From contig CAZGVV010000059.1 of the NCBI GenBank assembly GCA_964529155.1, positions 1 through 13,102 of the forward strand: 13,102 bases of DNA. The letters run 5' to 3'. Below the pieces are notes generated by a model that did not search any database, was not told the DNA's origin, and saw only the letters and a list, made by a program, of their open reading frames with translations. Both the position numbers and the translations under genes were made by a program. This stretch comes from CAZGVV01 sp964529155. GTDB lineage: Bacteria > Pseudomonadota > Alphaproteobacteria > Rickettsiales > SXRF01. Numbering within the stretch: the first letter of the stretch is position 1; each line of letters starts with the position of its first letter. Of the stretch, positions 5,691 through 13,102 are shown one piece after another.

Positions 5691-7673
5691 TTAAGCCAGT
5701 CGCGCTGCAATTAGCTGTTTAGCTTTCTCAAATACTTCATTGGCATCCAGACGCGACGTATCAATCACTACTGCATCCATCGCCGGCTTAAGCGGAGCGA
5801 TGGTACGGGCCTCATCACGAGCATCCCGCTCTTTAAGGTCAGAGAGTACGGAATCATAGACCACCTCTATTCCCTGACCTTGTAATTCACGGTGGCGACG
5901 CCGTGCACGGTCTTCGAGGGAGGCGGTGAGGTAGAATTTGAATGGCGCATCTGGCAAGACTACGGTGCCGATGTCACGCCCGTCTAATACAGCCCCTTTT
6001 CCAGTATAGCCTACGCTACGTTGGAATTCTAATAACACCTGGCGTATTTCAGGCATAGCGGACACAATGGATGCTGCTTGGCCCACATGCTCCTGTCGTA
6101 AGCGGGGATTAGCCAAATCATCTAGATCGATACTGCGTGCTGCAGCAAGCGCCGCTTCGTGGTCGCCTGGATCTTTGCCAGAGTAATCCAGCTTTAATCC
6201 CACGGCACGATACAAGCTTCCGGTATCCAAATATGCCAATCCGAAATGGGCGGCGAGGCGGCGGGCGAGAGTACCTTTTCCCGATGCAGCTGGACCATCA
6301 ATGGCAATGAGAAGGGGGGTGGAAACAAGAGGGCGTGAATCAGGAACGTTTTCAATACGCGCGCCAAGCTGATTGCACAAAATGACAAAGCCGGGAAAGC
6401 TGGTGGCCATCGCCGCGCCATCATCAATTTCGACAGCATTGGCGCTTGCCATGCCCATTACCAAAAAACTCATGGCAATGCGGTGGTCTAATTTAGTGGC
6501 AATTTTTGCACCACCTTGGGGACGGACAGAACCGGTCACAAATAACGTATCATCTTCGGCACGGGCGGTAACGCCACATGCGTGCAATCCATCCAAGATA
6601 GCGGTGAGGCGGTCACTTTCTTTGACACGCAATTCGCCCAAATTTTCCATGATAGTTTGGCCTTCCGCAAACGCTGCGGCTACTGCCAGCACGGGGTATT
6701 CGTCAATCATGGACGGGGCGCGGGCGGCAGGAACGCGGACTCCATGAAGTTTGCTGTGGGCCACTTCAATATCTGCTACAGGTTCGCCCCCGATATTGCG
6801 GCGATTGGCAAAGGTGATGCGTGCACCCATTTCGATCAACGTATCGAATAATCCTGTGCGCAGTGGATTGATGCAGACATTGCGGATACGAATTTGTGCA
6901 TCGGGGATGATGAGTGCGGCAACAATCAAAAATGCAGCGGAAGAGGGATCGCCAGGCACTTCCAGGACATAATCTGCAGCAGGTGGCTGGTGTTGACCGG
7001 TAACAGTGATGGCATGCGCACCGTCTTCCAATGTCGTTTGCTTTACCGGAAAACCAAAATAGGTGAGCATGTTTTCCGTATGATCGCGCGTGCGCTCGCG
7101 TTCAATGACCGTGGTGTCGCCACGCGTATTGAGGCCAGCCAGCATAACGGCGGATTTTACTTGCGCAGAGGCAACCGGAAGACGGTAGGTGATAGGAATA
7201 GGGCGCGTAGTGCCGGTAAGCGCTAAGGGCAAGAACCCACCCTGGCGGCCGGTAGCTGTTGCACCCATTTGGGTGAGCGGGCCAATGACCCGCTGCATAG
7301 GGCGGCTACGCAGGCTGGCGTCACCAGTGAAAAAGGTGGTGAAGGGGTACGATGAAAGCAGGCCCATAAGCAGGCGAACACCGGTTCCGGCATTACCCAT
7401 ATCGATCACTTCGGCGCTTTCTTGCAGACCGCCGATACCAACGCCACGCACATCCCAAATGCCGTCCGAAATACGTTTTACCGGCACATTAAGTGCGCGT
7501 AATGCTTCGGCGGTACGCAATACATCTTCGCCTTCAAGCAAACCGGAAATGCGTGTTGCGCCGATGATTTGACTGGAGAGCATCAGCGCACGATGCGAGA
7601 TGGATTTGTCACCAGGAACACGCGTATCGCCGTGGAACGTGGTGCAAGGATGGGATGTGAGCGGTGTGGTCAT
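5691..7673 (-). CDS. aroA-cmk: Fused EPSP synthase - cytidylate kinase (AroA-Cmk)
   Basis: One uninterrupted frame of 660 residues carries two enzymes. The N-terminal part (about 1-440) is 5-enolpyruvylshikimate-3-phosphate synthase, step six of the shikimate pathway: 'PGDKSISHR' at 20-28, 'GNAGTG' at 93-98, 'SAQVKSAVMLAGLNT', 'RDHTENML', 'VPGDPSSAAF', 'PSMIDEYPVLAVAAAFA' and 'LRVKESDRL'. It resembles the class II (Agrobacterium CP4-like) form as I recall it. A short linker around 441-453 leads to cytidylate kinase (about 454-660), which phosphorylates CMP/dCMP: P-loop 'DGPAASGKGT' at 459-468, 'YLDTGSLYRAVG', 'DGRDIGTVV' and 'RDARDEAR'. Each half is full length. I start at ATG 7673; a GTG at 7682 would add three residues. 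No strong ribosome-binding site is seen. Ends with TAA. The usual downstream gene rpsA is absent. Confidence 0.93.
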   Translation of the reverse strand: MTTPLTSHPCTTFHGDTRVPGDKSISHRALMLSSQIIGATRISGLLEGEDVLRTAEALRALNVPVKRISDGIWDVRGVGIGGLQESAEVIDMGNAGTGVRLLMGLLSSYPFTTFFTGDASLRSRPMQRVIGPLTQMGATATGRQGGFLPLALTGTTRPIPITYRLPVASAQVKSAVMLAGLNTRGDTTVIERERTRDHTENMLTYFGFPVKQTTLEDGAHAITVTGQHQPPAADYVLEVPGDPSSAAFLIVAALIIPDAQIRIRNVCINPLRTGLFDTLIEMGARITFANRRNIGGEPVADIEVAHSKLHGVRVPAARAPSMIDEYPVLAVAAAFAEGQTIMENLGELRVKESDRLTAILDGLHACGVTARAEDDTLFVTGSVRPQGGAKIATKLDHRIAMSFLVMGMASANAVEIDDGAAMATSFPGFVILCNQLGARIENVPDSRPLVSTPLLIAIDGPAASGKGTLARRLAAHFGLAYLDTGSLYRAVGLKLDYSGKDPGDHEAALAAARSIDLDDLANPRLRQEHVGQAASIVSAMPEIRQVLLEFQRSVGYTGKGAVLDGRDIGTVVLPDAPFKFYLTASLEDRARRRHRELQGQGIEVVYDSVLSDLKERDARDEARTIAPLKPAMDAVVIDTSRLDANEVFEKAKQLIAARLA

Positions 7674-7762
7674 AAGACCCACACTCTACAACAGACCGCA
7701 CTCAGCGCAAGCTGGCTTCGTATGGTGATACATTTTTTCGAAATCGGCATTCTCTTGATCGT

Positions 7763-7776
7763 ATAATATATATTAT
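7763..7776. promoter_or_regulatory. AT-only 14-bp palindrome upstream of aroA-cmk
   Basis: ATAATAT/ATATTAT is a perfect dyad in the 117-nt gap between the hydrolase stop and the AroA-Cmk start. The AT-rich patch, with TATAAT-like strings on both strands, is the likeliest promoter zone for aroA-cmk, but I cannot find a well-spaced partner hexamer, so the exact promoter is not assigned. Confidence 0.25.
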
Positions 7777-7790
7777 GGAAAAAATAGATG

Positions 7791-8564
7791 TTAGGTGGAC
7801 TCGATGATGAGGCCGTCGTAGCCGGGTTCTACGCCTGGGGGCAATTCGGCGGCTAAGGTGGCGTAGTCAAACTGGTGGGCCATGTGGGTGAAGATGGCGC
7901 GTTTGGGCTTAAGACGGGCGATCCATTCCAGGGTCAGCTCCAGACGTGAATGTGTGTATGAGGATGCGTATTGGAGGCAGTCCACAATCCAGACATCCAG
8001 ACCCTCTAATTTAGCAAATGACTCCTCAGAGAAGCCGTTCACGTCCGTGCTATAGGCAAAATTACCGATTCTGAAGCCCAGGGACGTCATACGCGCATGG
8101 TTCTGCAAAATGGGCGTGACGCGCACCCCCAGCACATCAAAGTCCTTCAGTGACTCTGGAATAATATGCGGGATAACGGCGGCGCGGTACCACACTCCTT
8201 CAGGCCTTGGCTGCATGGCATAGGAAAAGCGCTCTTTAAGCGATGCCATAGTTTCCTCATTCGCATAAATCGGTATGGGGGCGTCTTGGAGGCGGTTAAA
8301 TGACTTGATATCGTCTATACCATGGGTGTGATCGGCGTGGTCGTGGGTATATAAAATGGCATCTACCCGCTTAATGCCATTGCTTATGGCTTGGAGTCGC
8401 AAATCGGGCGATGTGTCGATGAGGATATGTGCCCCCCCTACTTCAATGTGAATGGAAACACGGCTGCGCTGGTTTTTGGGGTCTTTCGAAGCGCAAACAG
8501 CGCACTCACAGCCAATTTCAGGCACTCCAGTTGACGATCCGCATCCCAACATAATGATTTTCAT
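7791..8564 (-). CDS. PhnP-like metallo-beta-lactamase-fold hydrolase
   Basis: The product is a cytoplasmic metal-dependent hydrolase of the metallo-beta-lactamase superfamily, closest in pattern to PhnP-type phosphodiesterases. The metal motif THDHADH lies at 73-79 (His74, His76, Asp78, His79), with further ligands likely at His114 ('NHARM'), Asp137 ('STDVNG') and the C-terminal 'THMAHQFDY'. An N-terminal Cys cluster, 'GCECAVC' at 18-24, matches the structural zinc site of PhnP-like proteins. ATG 8564 is chosen because it overlaps the tatD stop as ATGA and starts 'MKIIMLGCGSSTG', the usual opening; the longer frame to 8588 adds eight unlikely residues. In Alphaproteobacteria this gene commonly follows tatD, but its substrate is not known; no phosphonate-use genes are nearby, so a PhnP role is not implied. 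Ends with TAA, the last gene of the cluster. Confidence 0.9.
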   Translation of the reverse strand: MKIIMLGCGSSTGVPEIGCECAVCASKDPKNQRSRVSIHIEVGGAHILIDTSPDLRLQAISNGIKRVDAILYTHDHADHTHGIDDIKSFNRLQDAPIPIYANEETMASLKERFSYAMQPRPEGVWYRAAVIPHIIPESLKDFDVLGVRVTPILQNHARMTSLGFRIGNFAYSTDVNGFSEESFAKLEGLDVWIVDCLQYASSYTHSRLELTLEWIARLKPKRAIFTHMAHQFDYATLAAELPPGVEPGYDGLIIEST

Positions 8565-9358
8565 AGATTTACATCCTGCGGAGCGCACGCTTTTGTGAAA
8601 AGACGGAAGAAATTATCAGTAGTTGCCTGCGCACAGGCCTCTAGCGAGATGCCTTTTATATCTGCCAGTGTTTGCGCTGTGTGGACCACATACGAGGGTT
8701 CGTTGCGTTTCCCCCGGTATGGGATGGGGGCAAGGTATGGGGCATCCGTCTCTACCAACAACCGCTCAAGCGGGATGGTTTTGGCGATGTCGTGAAGGTG
8801 GGCGGCGCTTTTAAAGGTGAATATGCCAGAGAGCGAAATATACATGCCCATCTCCAAAACTGCCTCCGCCAAGTATGGCGTTGCCGTAAAGCAATGAATT
8901 AAGCCGGTGAAGGGCTTTTTATTCATATAATCCGTTAGGATATTTACAGTATCTCCATCTGCTTCTCGTGTATGCACAATTAGCGGCAATCCTGTTTCTT
9001 GTGATGCTACAATATGTTCAATAAAGTTCTTCACCTGTACATCACGATTATGTTCACGGAAATAATCTAACCCTGTTTCTCCGATTCCGATTACTTTTGA
9101 ATGCGAAGTATGAACGATAAGATCTTGTGCTTTAATAATAGTTTCCTCTTCATTAGGATGAACTCCGATTGAGCAGTACATTCCCTCATGACCTTCGGCA
9201 ATGGCCAGAATATCGGGGAATTCAGCGAGATCAGTACAAATGGTTTGCATGACTCCCACCCCTGCCTGTTTTGCTCGAATAATTACTGCTTCCAAGTCGT
9301 CTTTGAAGTCCGGAAAATTGAGGTGGCAATGGCTGTCTACGAGCATGGATTTCAGCAT
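8561..9358 (-). CDS. tatD: TatD family metal-dependent DNase
   Basis: TatD proteins are cytoplasmic TIM-barrel hydrolases with metal-dependent DNase activity, linked to DNA repair and degradation. Metal ligands are in place: His10 and His12 in 'DSHCHLNF', Glu94 in 'GIGETGLDYF', His129 in 'PLIVHTREAD', His155 in 'GLIHCFTATP' and Asp205 in 'LLVETDAPYLAP'. 'YRGKRNEPSYV' near the end is also typical. Length of 265 residues is normal. Two starts are possible, ATG 9358 and ATG 9346 (which gives the common 'MLVDSHCH' opening); neither has a good ribosome-binding site. The first is 8 nt after the metG stop, and the gene ends with TGA overlapping the next ATG by 4 nt, so translation is probably coupled on the downstream side. 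Confidence 0.94.
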   Translation of the reverse strand: MLKSMLVDSHCHLNFPDFKDDLEAVIIRAKQAGVGVMQTICTDLAEFPDILAIAEGHEGMYCSIGVHPNEEETIIKAQDLIVHTSHSKVIGIGETGLDYFREHNRDVQVKNFIEHIVASQETGLPLIVHTREADGDTVNILTDYMNKKPFTGLIHCFTATPYLAEAVLEMGMYISLSGIFTFKSAAHLHDIAKTIPLERLLVETDAPYLAPIPYRGKRNEPSYVVHTAQTLADIKGISLEACAQATTDNFFRLFTKACAPQDVNL

Positions 9359-9366
9359 AGGTTTTT

Positions 9367-10905
9367 TTACACGGTTCCAGGTTCTGAAATTCGCGGGAAA
9401 ATGGCTGTGGGCGTAGTGAGGGGGGTCTCGGCTTTTAGCCCCCCCTCACGCATTAAAAAGGCAAAATCGCGCTCGGCAGGGGGGACGGCTAGCAAATCCA
9501 GCATTTTACGTGAAGCATCCGGCATAATTGGGCTGATTAATATAGCTATTTTGCGAATAGATTCCGCCAAAACATAGAGCACCGTAAGCATACGCGCGGG
9601 ATCGGTCTTTTTGAGGGTCCATGGCGCCTGCGTATCAATATAGGCATTTGCCAGATTTCCAAGTTCCACAACACGGTCCAAGTATTTGTTAAATTCGTTA
9701 TTATCCATGAGCTTATCAAGCATTGTTATATCACAAATCCGCGCTGATTCTTGCAATAATGCGATATCATCTGGCGTATATGAGCCAGGTTGAGGGATTT
9801 TGGCATCACAATTCTTCTGAATCAGCGTCAACGTTCGCTGCGCCAGATTACCGATATTATTCGATAGCTCGCTATTGGTGCGGTTAATGACCGCTTCCCG
9901 GGCGAAATTACCATCATTACCGAATGGCACTTCACGCATAAGAAACCAACGCACCGCATCCAGACCAAAATTACGGACCAGCTCATCAGCTGGAATGGCG
10001 TTACCTAACGACTTTGAAATCTTTTCACCTTCTACCGTCCACCACCCATGGGCAAAAATCTTTCTCGGCAAAGGCAGATTTGCCGCCATTAAAAAGGCTG
10101 GCCAAAAGACCGCATGAAACCGAAGAATATCTTTTCCCACCATGTGTTGGGACGCGGGCCAAAAATGTTGATAATCAGGGGTATTATCAGGAAATCCTAA
10201 AGCAGAGAGATAATTGGTGAGCGCATCCAGCCATACATACATGATATGTTTTGGATTACCAGGAACAGGAATGCCCCAGGAAAACGTGGTGCGCGAGATG
10301 GATAAATCTTTCAGTCCACCACGTACAAAACTTTTTACTTCGTTATAACGTGATGGTGGCCCTACACATTCAGGATGTGCCTCAAAATAATCCAATAAGG
10401 GCTTTTCAAAAGCTGATAATTTAAAAAAATAGCTGGGTTCTTCGACCCATTCAACATCGGCACCCGTGGGTGCTTTGCCGCCAACCAGTTCTGATTCGGC
10501 ATAATATGTCTCATCACGCACGGAATACCACCCAGCATAGCTGCCAAGATAGATATGCCCCGCCTCTTCCATGCGTTGCCATAGTGCTTGAGCAGCGGCA
10601 ATATGGCGAGGTTCAGTAGTGCGGATAAAATCATCGTTACTGAGGCCCATCAAATCAGCAAGGTCTTGGAATACTTTAGAATTTTTATCTGCTAGGGCTT
10701 GCGGTGAAACCCCTTCCCGTTGTGCTGATTTTTCTACTTTTTGGCCGTGCTCGTCTGTTCCCGTTAAAAACTTTACATTCCAACCCGTTAACCGCTTGAA
10801 GCGCGCCAATACATCGCATGCGACCGAGGTATAGGCATGACCGATATGGGGCTTATCGTTCACGTAATAGATAGGGGTGGTTATATAGAAGTAGCGCGGG
10901 TCCAT
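9367..10905 (-). CDS. metG: Methionyl-tRNA synthetase, short zinc-less type
   Basis: This class I synthetase charges tRNA-Met for translation in the cytoplasm. The HIGH motif is at 20-23 ('KPHIGHAYTS') and the KMSKS signature appears as KISKS at 295-299 ('EGEKISKSLGN'). 'TGTDEHGQK', 'YVWLDALTNY' and 'VGKDILRFHA' are further family landmarks. The connective-peptide region ('YAGWYSVRDETYYAESEL') lacks the zinc-binding cysteines of the E. coli-type enzyme, and no C-terminal tRNA-binding extension follows, giving 512 residues, a common size in Alphaproteobacteria. Its start overlaps the end of holB by 25 nt, as expected for a co-transcribed pair. Ends with TAA, 8 nt before tatD. No T-box or other leader is visible, and none is expected inside a cluster. 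Confidence 0.96.
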   Translation of the reverse strand: MDPRYFYITTPIYYVNDKPHIGHAYTSVACDVLARFKRLTGWNVKFLTGTDEHGQKVEKSAQREGVSPQALADKNSKVFQDLADLMGLSNDDFIRTTEPRHIAAAQALWQRMEEAGHIYLGSYAGWYSVRDETYYAESELVGGKAPTGADVEWVEEPSYFFKLSAFEKPLLDYFEAHPECVGPPSRYNEVKSFVRGGLKDLSISRTTFSWGIPVPGNPKHIMYVWLDALTNYLSALGFPDNTPDYQHFWPASQHMVGKDILRFHAVFWPAFLMAANLPLPRKIFAHGWWTVEGEKISKSLGNAIPADELVRNFGLDAVRWFLMREVPFGNDGNFAREAVINRTNSELSNNIGNLAQRTLTLIQKNCDAKIPQPGSYTPDDIALLQESARICDITMLDKLMDNNEFNKYLDRVVELGNLANAYIDTQAPWTLKKTDPARMLTVLYVLAESIRKIAILISPIMPDASRKMLDLLAVPPAERDFAFLMREGGLKAETPLTTPTAIFPRISEPGTV

Positions 10906-11882
10906 AAGGGTGCTGGCTGTGTTAAGGTGTGAAAAAAAGAAACTAGCGTGGTTTTGTAATCAAGATGCAGGCGGGCGGCCAGCGAAAACTGGTCGGAAGC
11001 ATAGGCATAACGCAGCGCCCAACCTTTTGGCGTGTCATGCCGGGCCATGGCAGTAAGCGCCGCTTCTTCCCCGGCATGGGGAGCGGCATCTTCTGCTGCC
11101 AGTGCTAATACATACAGCACCAGACGCGTCATCGCCTGCCAGCGGGCATGGGGTTTATCGGGGCCGATGCGCTCGGACAGGCTTAAAATATCGGTTGGCG
11201 GGATAGCTGGAAGCTGAGCCATAAGTTTAAGCAAAGCGGAATAGAGCCCTACCCCGTCTAATCCAAGCATTTCAAGTGCCAGGCCAGGAGAGTGGTGACT
11301 GAGCCGGGTGAGTATAGGAATATGCGGTTGGGCCGTGGGATCAATATTTAGCAATGCTTGCCGGAAGTCTTCTTCACTGGGTGGGGGCATTTTAAGAGAA
11401 CGACACCGTGAACGAAGTGTAGGAAGTAGACTTCCAGGATTATGCGACACCAGGAATAATAACGCCCCGGCAGGTGGTTCTTCAACGATTTTGAGGATGG
11501 CATTGGCGGCATTGGCGTTCAGTTCATCCGCGCTATCTACAATAGCAATACGCACTCCGCCTTCTCCGGCCGTAAGGGAGAGGAAAGTGAGGATTTCACG
11601 CGCCTGGTCGGCAGTGATTTCACGTTTGGCTTCGTCTTTTTTGGTATCAAAGGCAGGTTCGACGACCAATAGATCGGCGTGGGAACCAATGGCGATGCGG
11701 CGGGCTGCCCCCTCACCTAATAAGGTTCTGGCAAAACGGTAGCACAGCGTGGCCTTACCTATACCGCGCTCACCCGAAAGAATCCAGGCATGCGGCATAC
11801 GGCCGGAGCGCCAGGCGGTGTGGAGCGTGGCTTCGGCGGCATCATGACCGAAGAGTTCAGTGGTTTCGCGCGGGTGGACCAT
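10881..11882 (-). CDS. holB: DNA polymerase III delta-prime subunit
   Basis: Delta-prime is part of the clamp loader that places the sliding clamp on DNA during replication. The 333-residue AAA+ protein has a Walker A-like motif 'GERGIGKA' at 37-44, a Walker B-like 'IVDSADELN' at 114-122, and the sensor/arginine-finger motif SRC at 158-160 ('TLRSRCRSL'). 'ANAILKIVEEPP' is a strong family signature. The Cys zinc module seen in many clamp-loader subunits is not evident. It begins 6 nt after the tmk TAG stop and its last 25 nt overlap metG. The C-terminal third is less conserved, as usual. Ends with TAA. Its place between tmk and metG is the standard alphaproteobacterial order. Confidence 0.94.
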   Translation of the reverse strand: MVHPRETTELFGHDAAEATLHTAWRSGRMPHAWILSGERGIGKATLCYRFARTLLGEGAARRIAIGSHADLLVVEPAFDTKKDEAKREITADQAREILTFLSLTAGEGGVRIAIVDSADELNANAANAILKIVEEPPAGALLFLVSHNPGSLLPTLRSRCRSLKMPPPSEEDFRQALLNIDPTAQPHIPILTRLSHHSPGLALEMLGLDGVGLYSALLKLMAQLPAIPPTDILSLSERIGPDKPHARWQAMTRLVLYVLALAAEDAAPHAGEEAALTAMARHDTPKGWALRYAYASDQFSLAARLHLDYKTTLVSFFHTLTQPAPLWTRATSI

Positions 11883-11888
11883 GCCGTA

Positions 11889-12521
11889 CTATATAGCAAG
11901 ATTTAAGCGCTCGCGCACGATTTTCGCGATTTGGCCCTGAAGTTCGTCAATGGGCACGCTGGCATCAACCACCGCGCAACGTGTGGGGTGCTGGCGGGCA
12001 ATGGTAAGGAATGCTTCTCGCACGTGTGTATGAAAGGCGATGGATTTGTCTTCAAACCGGGTATGTTGATCACGCCGGGCGCTGGCACGAACCAGCCCTA
12101 TTTCAGGGGTAATGTCCAAAATAAAGGTTAAGTCCGGCTGCAGAGCATCAACAGTGACATCATGGAGTAACGTAATAAAATCCTGCCCCAAATCACCTGC
12201 GAAGCCTTGGTAGGCCATGGTGGAATCAGAAAACCGGTCACACAGCACATGCCTGCCACTGCGCAGGGCCGGAAGAATTTTTTTGCGAACATGGTCAACA
12301 CGAGCAGCGGCAAAAAGGACGGTTTCAGTCATGGCGTCCCACGGCTCCTCGCGGGGGGCGAGCAATAATGTACGGATGGATTCGGCGCTGGTAGTTCCGC
12401 CAGGTTCGCGTGTGGTCAGGCAGGGAATGTTTGCATGCGCAAAGGCTTCAGCAAGCAATCGAATTTGCGTGGATTTACCACTTCCCTCGCCGCCTTCAAA
12501 GGTGATGAATCGACCGCTCAC
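11889..12521 (-). CDS. tmk: Thymidylate kinase
   Basis: Tmk phosphorylates dTMP to dTDP in dTTP synthesis. The 210-residue protein carries the P-loop 'FEGGEGSGKST' (8-18), the dTMP-binding 'REPGGT' (38-43) and 'DRFSDSTMAYQG' starting at 95. Near residues 145-160 'RASARRDQHTRFED' is the LID region. The start is a GTG at 12521, overlapping the dacA stop as GTGA, so translational coupling is likely. It ends with TAG at 11891-11889. The bases after this stop stay in frame with holB (TAG, two codons, then the holB ATG), so any amber readthrough would give a Tmk-HolB fusion; there is no evidence that it happens. Confidence 0.96.
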   Translation of the reverse strand: MSGRFITFEGGEGSGKSTQIRLLAEAFAHANIPCLTTREPGGTTSAESIRTLLLAPREEPWDAMTETVLFAAARVDHVRKKILPALRSGRHVLCDRFSDSTMAYQGFAGDLGQDFITLLHDVTVDALQPDLTFILDITPEIGLVRASARRDQHTRFEDKSIAFHTHVREAFLTIARQHPTRCAVVDASVPIDELQGQIAKIVRERLNLAI

Positions 12522-13102
12522 GAATGAAAGATATAATATTTCAGCGTACGAATAATTTTACCAAACCCGGAAAGTTTGGATACATCTTCTGCTGCAACTA
12601 AGGGAATGGTGCTGGGCTCCAGACCGGGAGGAGTAATAACCAACTCGCCAACAGGCGTTCCCTTGGCGATAGGGGCGGCTATTGGGCCAGTATAATGCAA
12701 GCGGAACGTGGTGTCTTTGCCGCCGCTAATCGGCAGCGTGATGATGGCATCTTTTTCTGCTGCAAGTTTAATTGTGGGTTGCGCCCCGAGCCACACATCC
12801 GCTTCCGCAACAGGTTCGCCAGCTTTAGCGATAACTTTGTTTTCAAACTCGCGGAATCCCCAGTGAAGCAACCGATTACCCTCTTCCATCCGGTCATTGT
12901 CGCTCTCCAGACCATTAATGACGAGGATCAAGCGGCGGCCATCAGGTGGGTTTTTAGCAGAAAGCGTGATGCCAAATCCGGCATCTTCGGTGTGGCCGGT
13001 TTTCAGACCATCCACGCCAATGTCATTGCCCAGCAAACGGTTACGGTTTGCTTGATGGATGTTGTTGTATACGAAAGAGGTTTCGGTGAAATAATGGTTA
13101 TA
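12518..13102 (-). CDS. dacA: D-alanyl-D-alanine carboxypeptidase (PBP5/6 type), 3' part only
   Basis: This is the C-terminal 194 residues of a penicillin-binding protein that trims the terminal D-Ala of peptidoglycan pentapeptides in the periplasm. The frame is open to the window edge, so the signal peptide and the SXXK and SXN motifs lie outside. The third active-site motif, Lys-Thr-Gly, is visible in 'GVDGLKTGHTEDAGFGIT'. After 'LILVINGLESDNDRMEEG' comes the beta-rich PBP5 C-terminal domain (about residues 90-175 of the fragment), and the last 15 residues ('GFGKIIRTLKYYIFHS') form the expected amphipathic membrane-anchoring helix. The TGA stop overlaps the tmk GTG. It heads the cluster within this window. 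Internal TTG/CTG codons near 13036 are not starts. Confidence 0.93.
   Translation of the reverse strand, partial: YNHYFTETSFVYNNIHQANRNRLLGNDIGVDGLKTGHTEDAGFGITLSAKNPPDGRRLILVINGLESDNDRMEEGNRLLHWGFREFENKVIAKAGEPVAEADVWLGAQPTIKLAAEKDAIITLPISGGKDTTFRLHYTGPIAAPIAKGTPVGELVITPPGLEPSTIPLVAAEDVSKLSGFGKIIRTLKYYIFHS

Noticed and set aside
6373..7572. Several plus-strand frames inside aroA-cmk
   Set aside because: They have no family motifs or start signals and lie opposite a strongly conserved two-domain enzyme.

Overview
The window reads as chromosomal DNA of an alphaproteobacterium of moderate G+C content, from a draft or metagenome assembly (it contains a run of 51 Ns). The clearest lineage marker is the order dacA - tmk - holB - metG - tatD - metallo-beta-lactamase hydrolase, a housekeeping cluster typical of Alphaproteobacteria. 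A class II-like AroA, a DUF2336-like protein and a transglutaminase-like cysteine proteinase (BTLCP) fit the same group. I cannot name a genus.

Layout. (1) 1-1736, plus strand: a DUF2336-like protein, possibly cut by the window edge, then a secreted PEBP-family protein and a small exported conserved protein spaced like an operon. (2) 1737-2320: a gene-poor stretch holding the remains, or an amber-interrupted copy, of a small conserved gene on the minus strand. (3) 2321-4977, minus strand: a BTLCP-type proteinase gene broken by an in-frame TAG, a membrane fatty-acid-hydroxylase/sterol-desaturase protein, bacterioferritin and an exported cyclophilin-type prolyl isomerase. (4) 5145-5558, plus strand: a Lys/Ala-rich histone H1-like DNA-binding protein with the N-run inside its repeats, closed by a strong terminator at 5597-5627. 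(5) 5691-7673, minus strand: one reading frame joining AroA (EPSP synthase) to Cmk (cytidylate kinase). (6) 7791 to the window end, minus strand: the tightly packed cluster reading dacA (3' part only), tmk, holB, metG, tatD and a PhnP-like hydrolase, with junctions that are 4-nt or 25-nt overlaps or gaps of 6-8 nt.

How the genes relate. The large cluster mixes wall trimming (DacA), dTMP phosphorylation (Tmk), clamp loading (HolB), Met-tRNA charging (MetG) and two metal-dependent hydrolases. They are linked by shared expression more than by pathway. AroA-Cmk joins chorismate synthesis to CMP phosphorylation in one polypeptide. In many proteobacteria these genes are neighbours followed by rpsA; here rpsA is absent and a convergent histone-like gene lies there.

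Most notable: two otherwise well-preserved genes each carry a single in-frame TAG (2120-2122 and 4627-4629), while TAG also ends tmk and the PEBP gene. Early pseudogenisation is the simplest reading; sequencing error or amber readthrough are the testable alternatives. I found no phage, transposon, CRISPR array, tRNA, rRNA or recognisable defence or secretion system, and no evidence of a wholly new multi-gene system.
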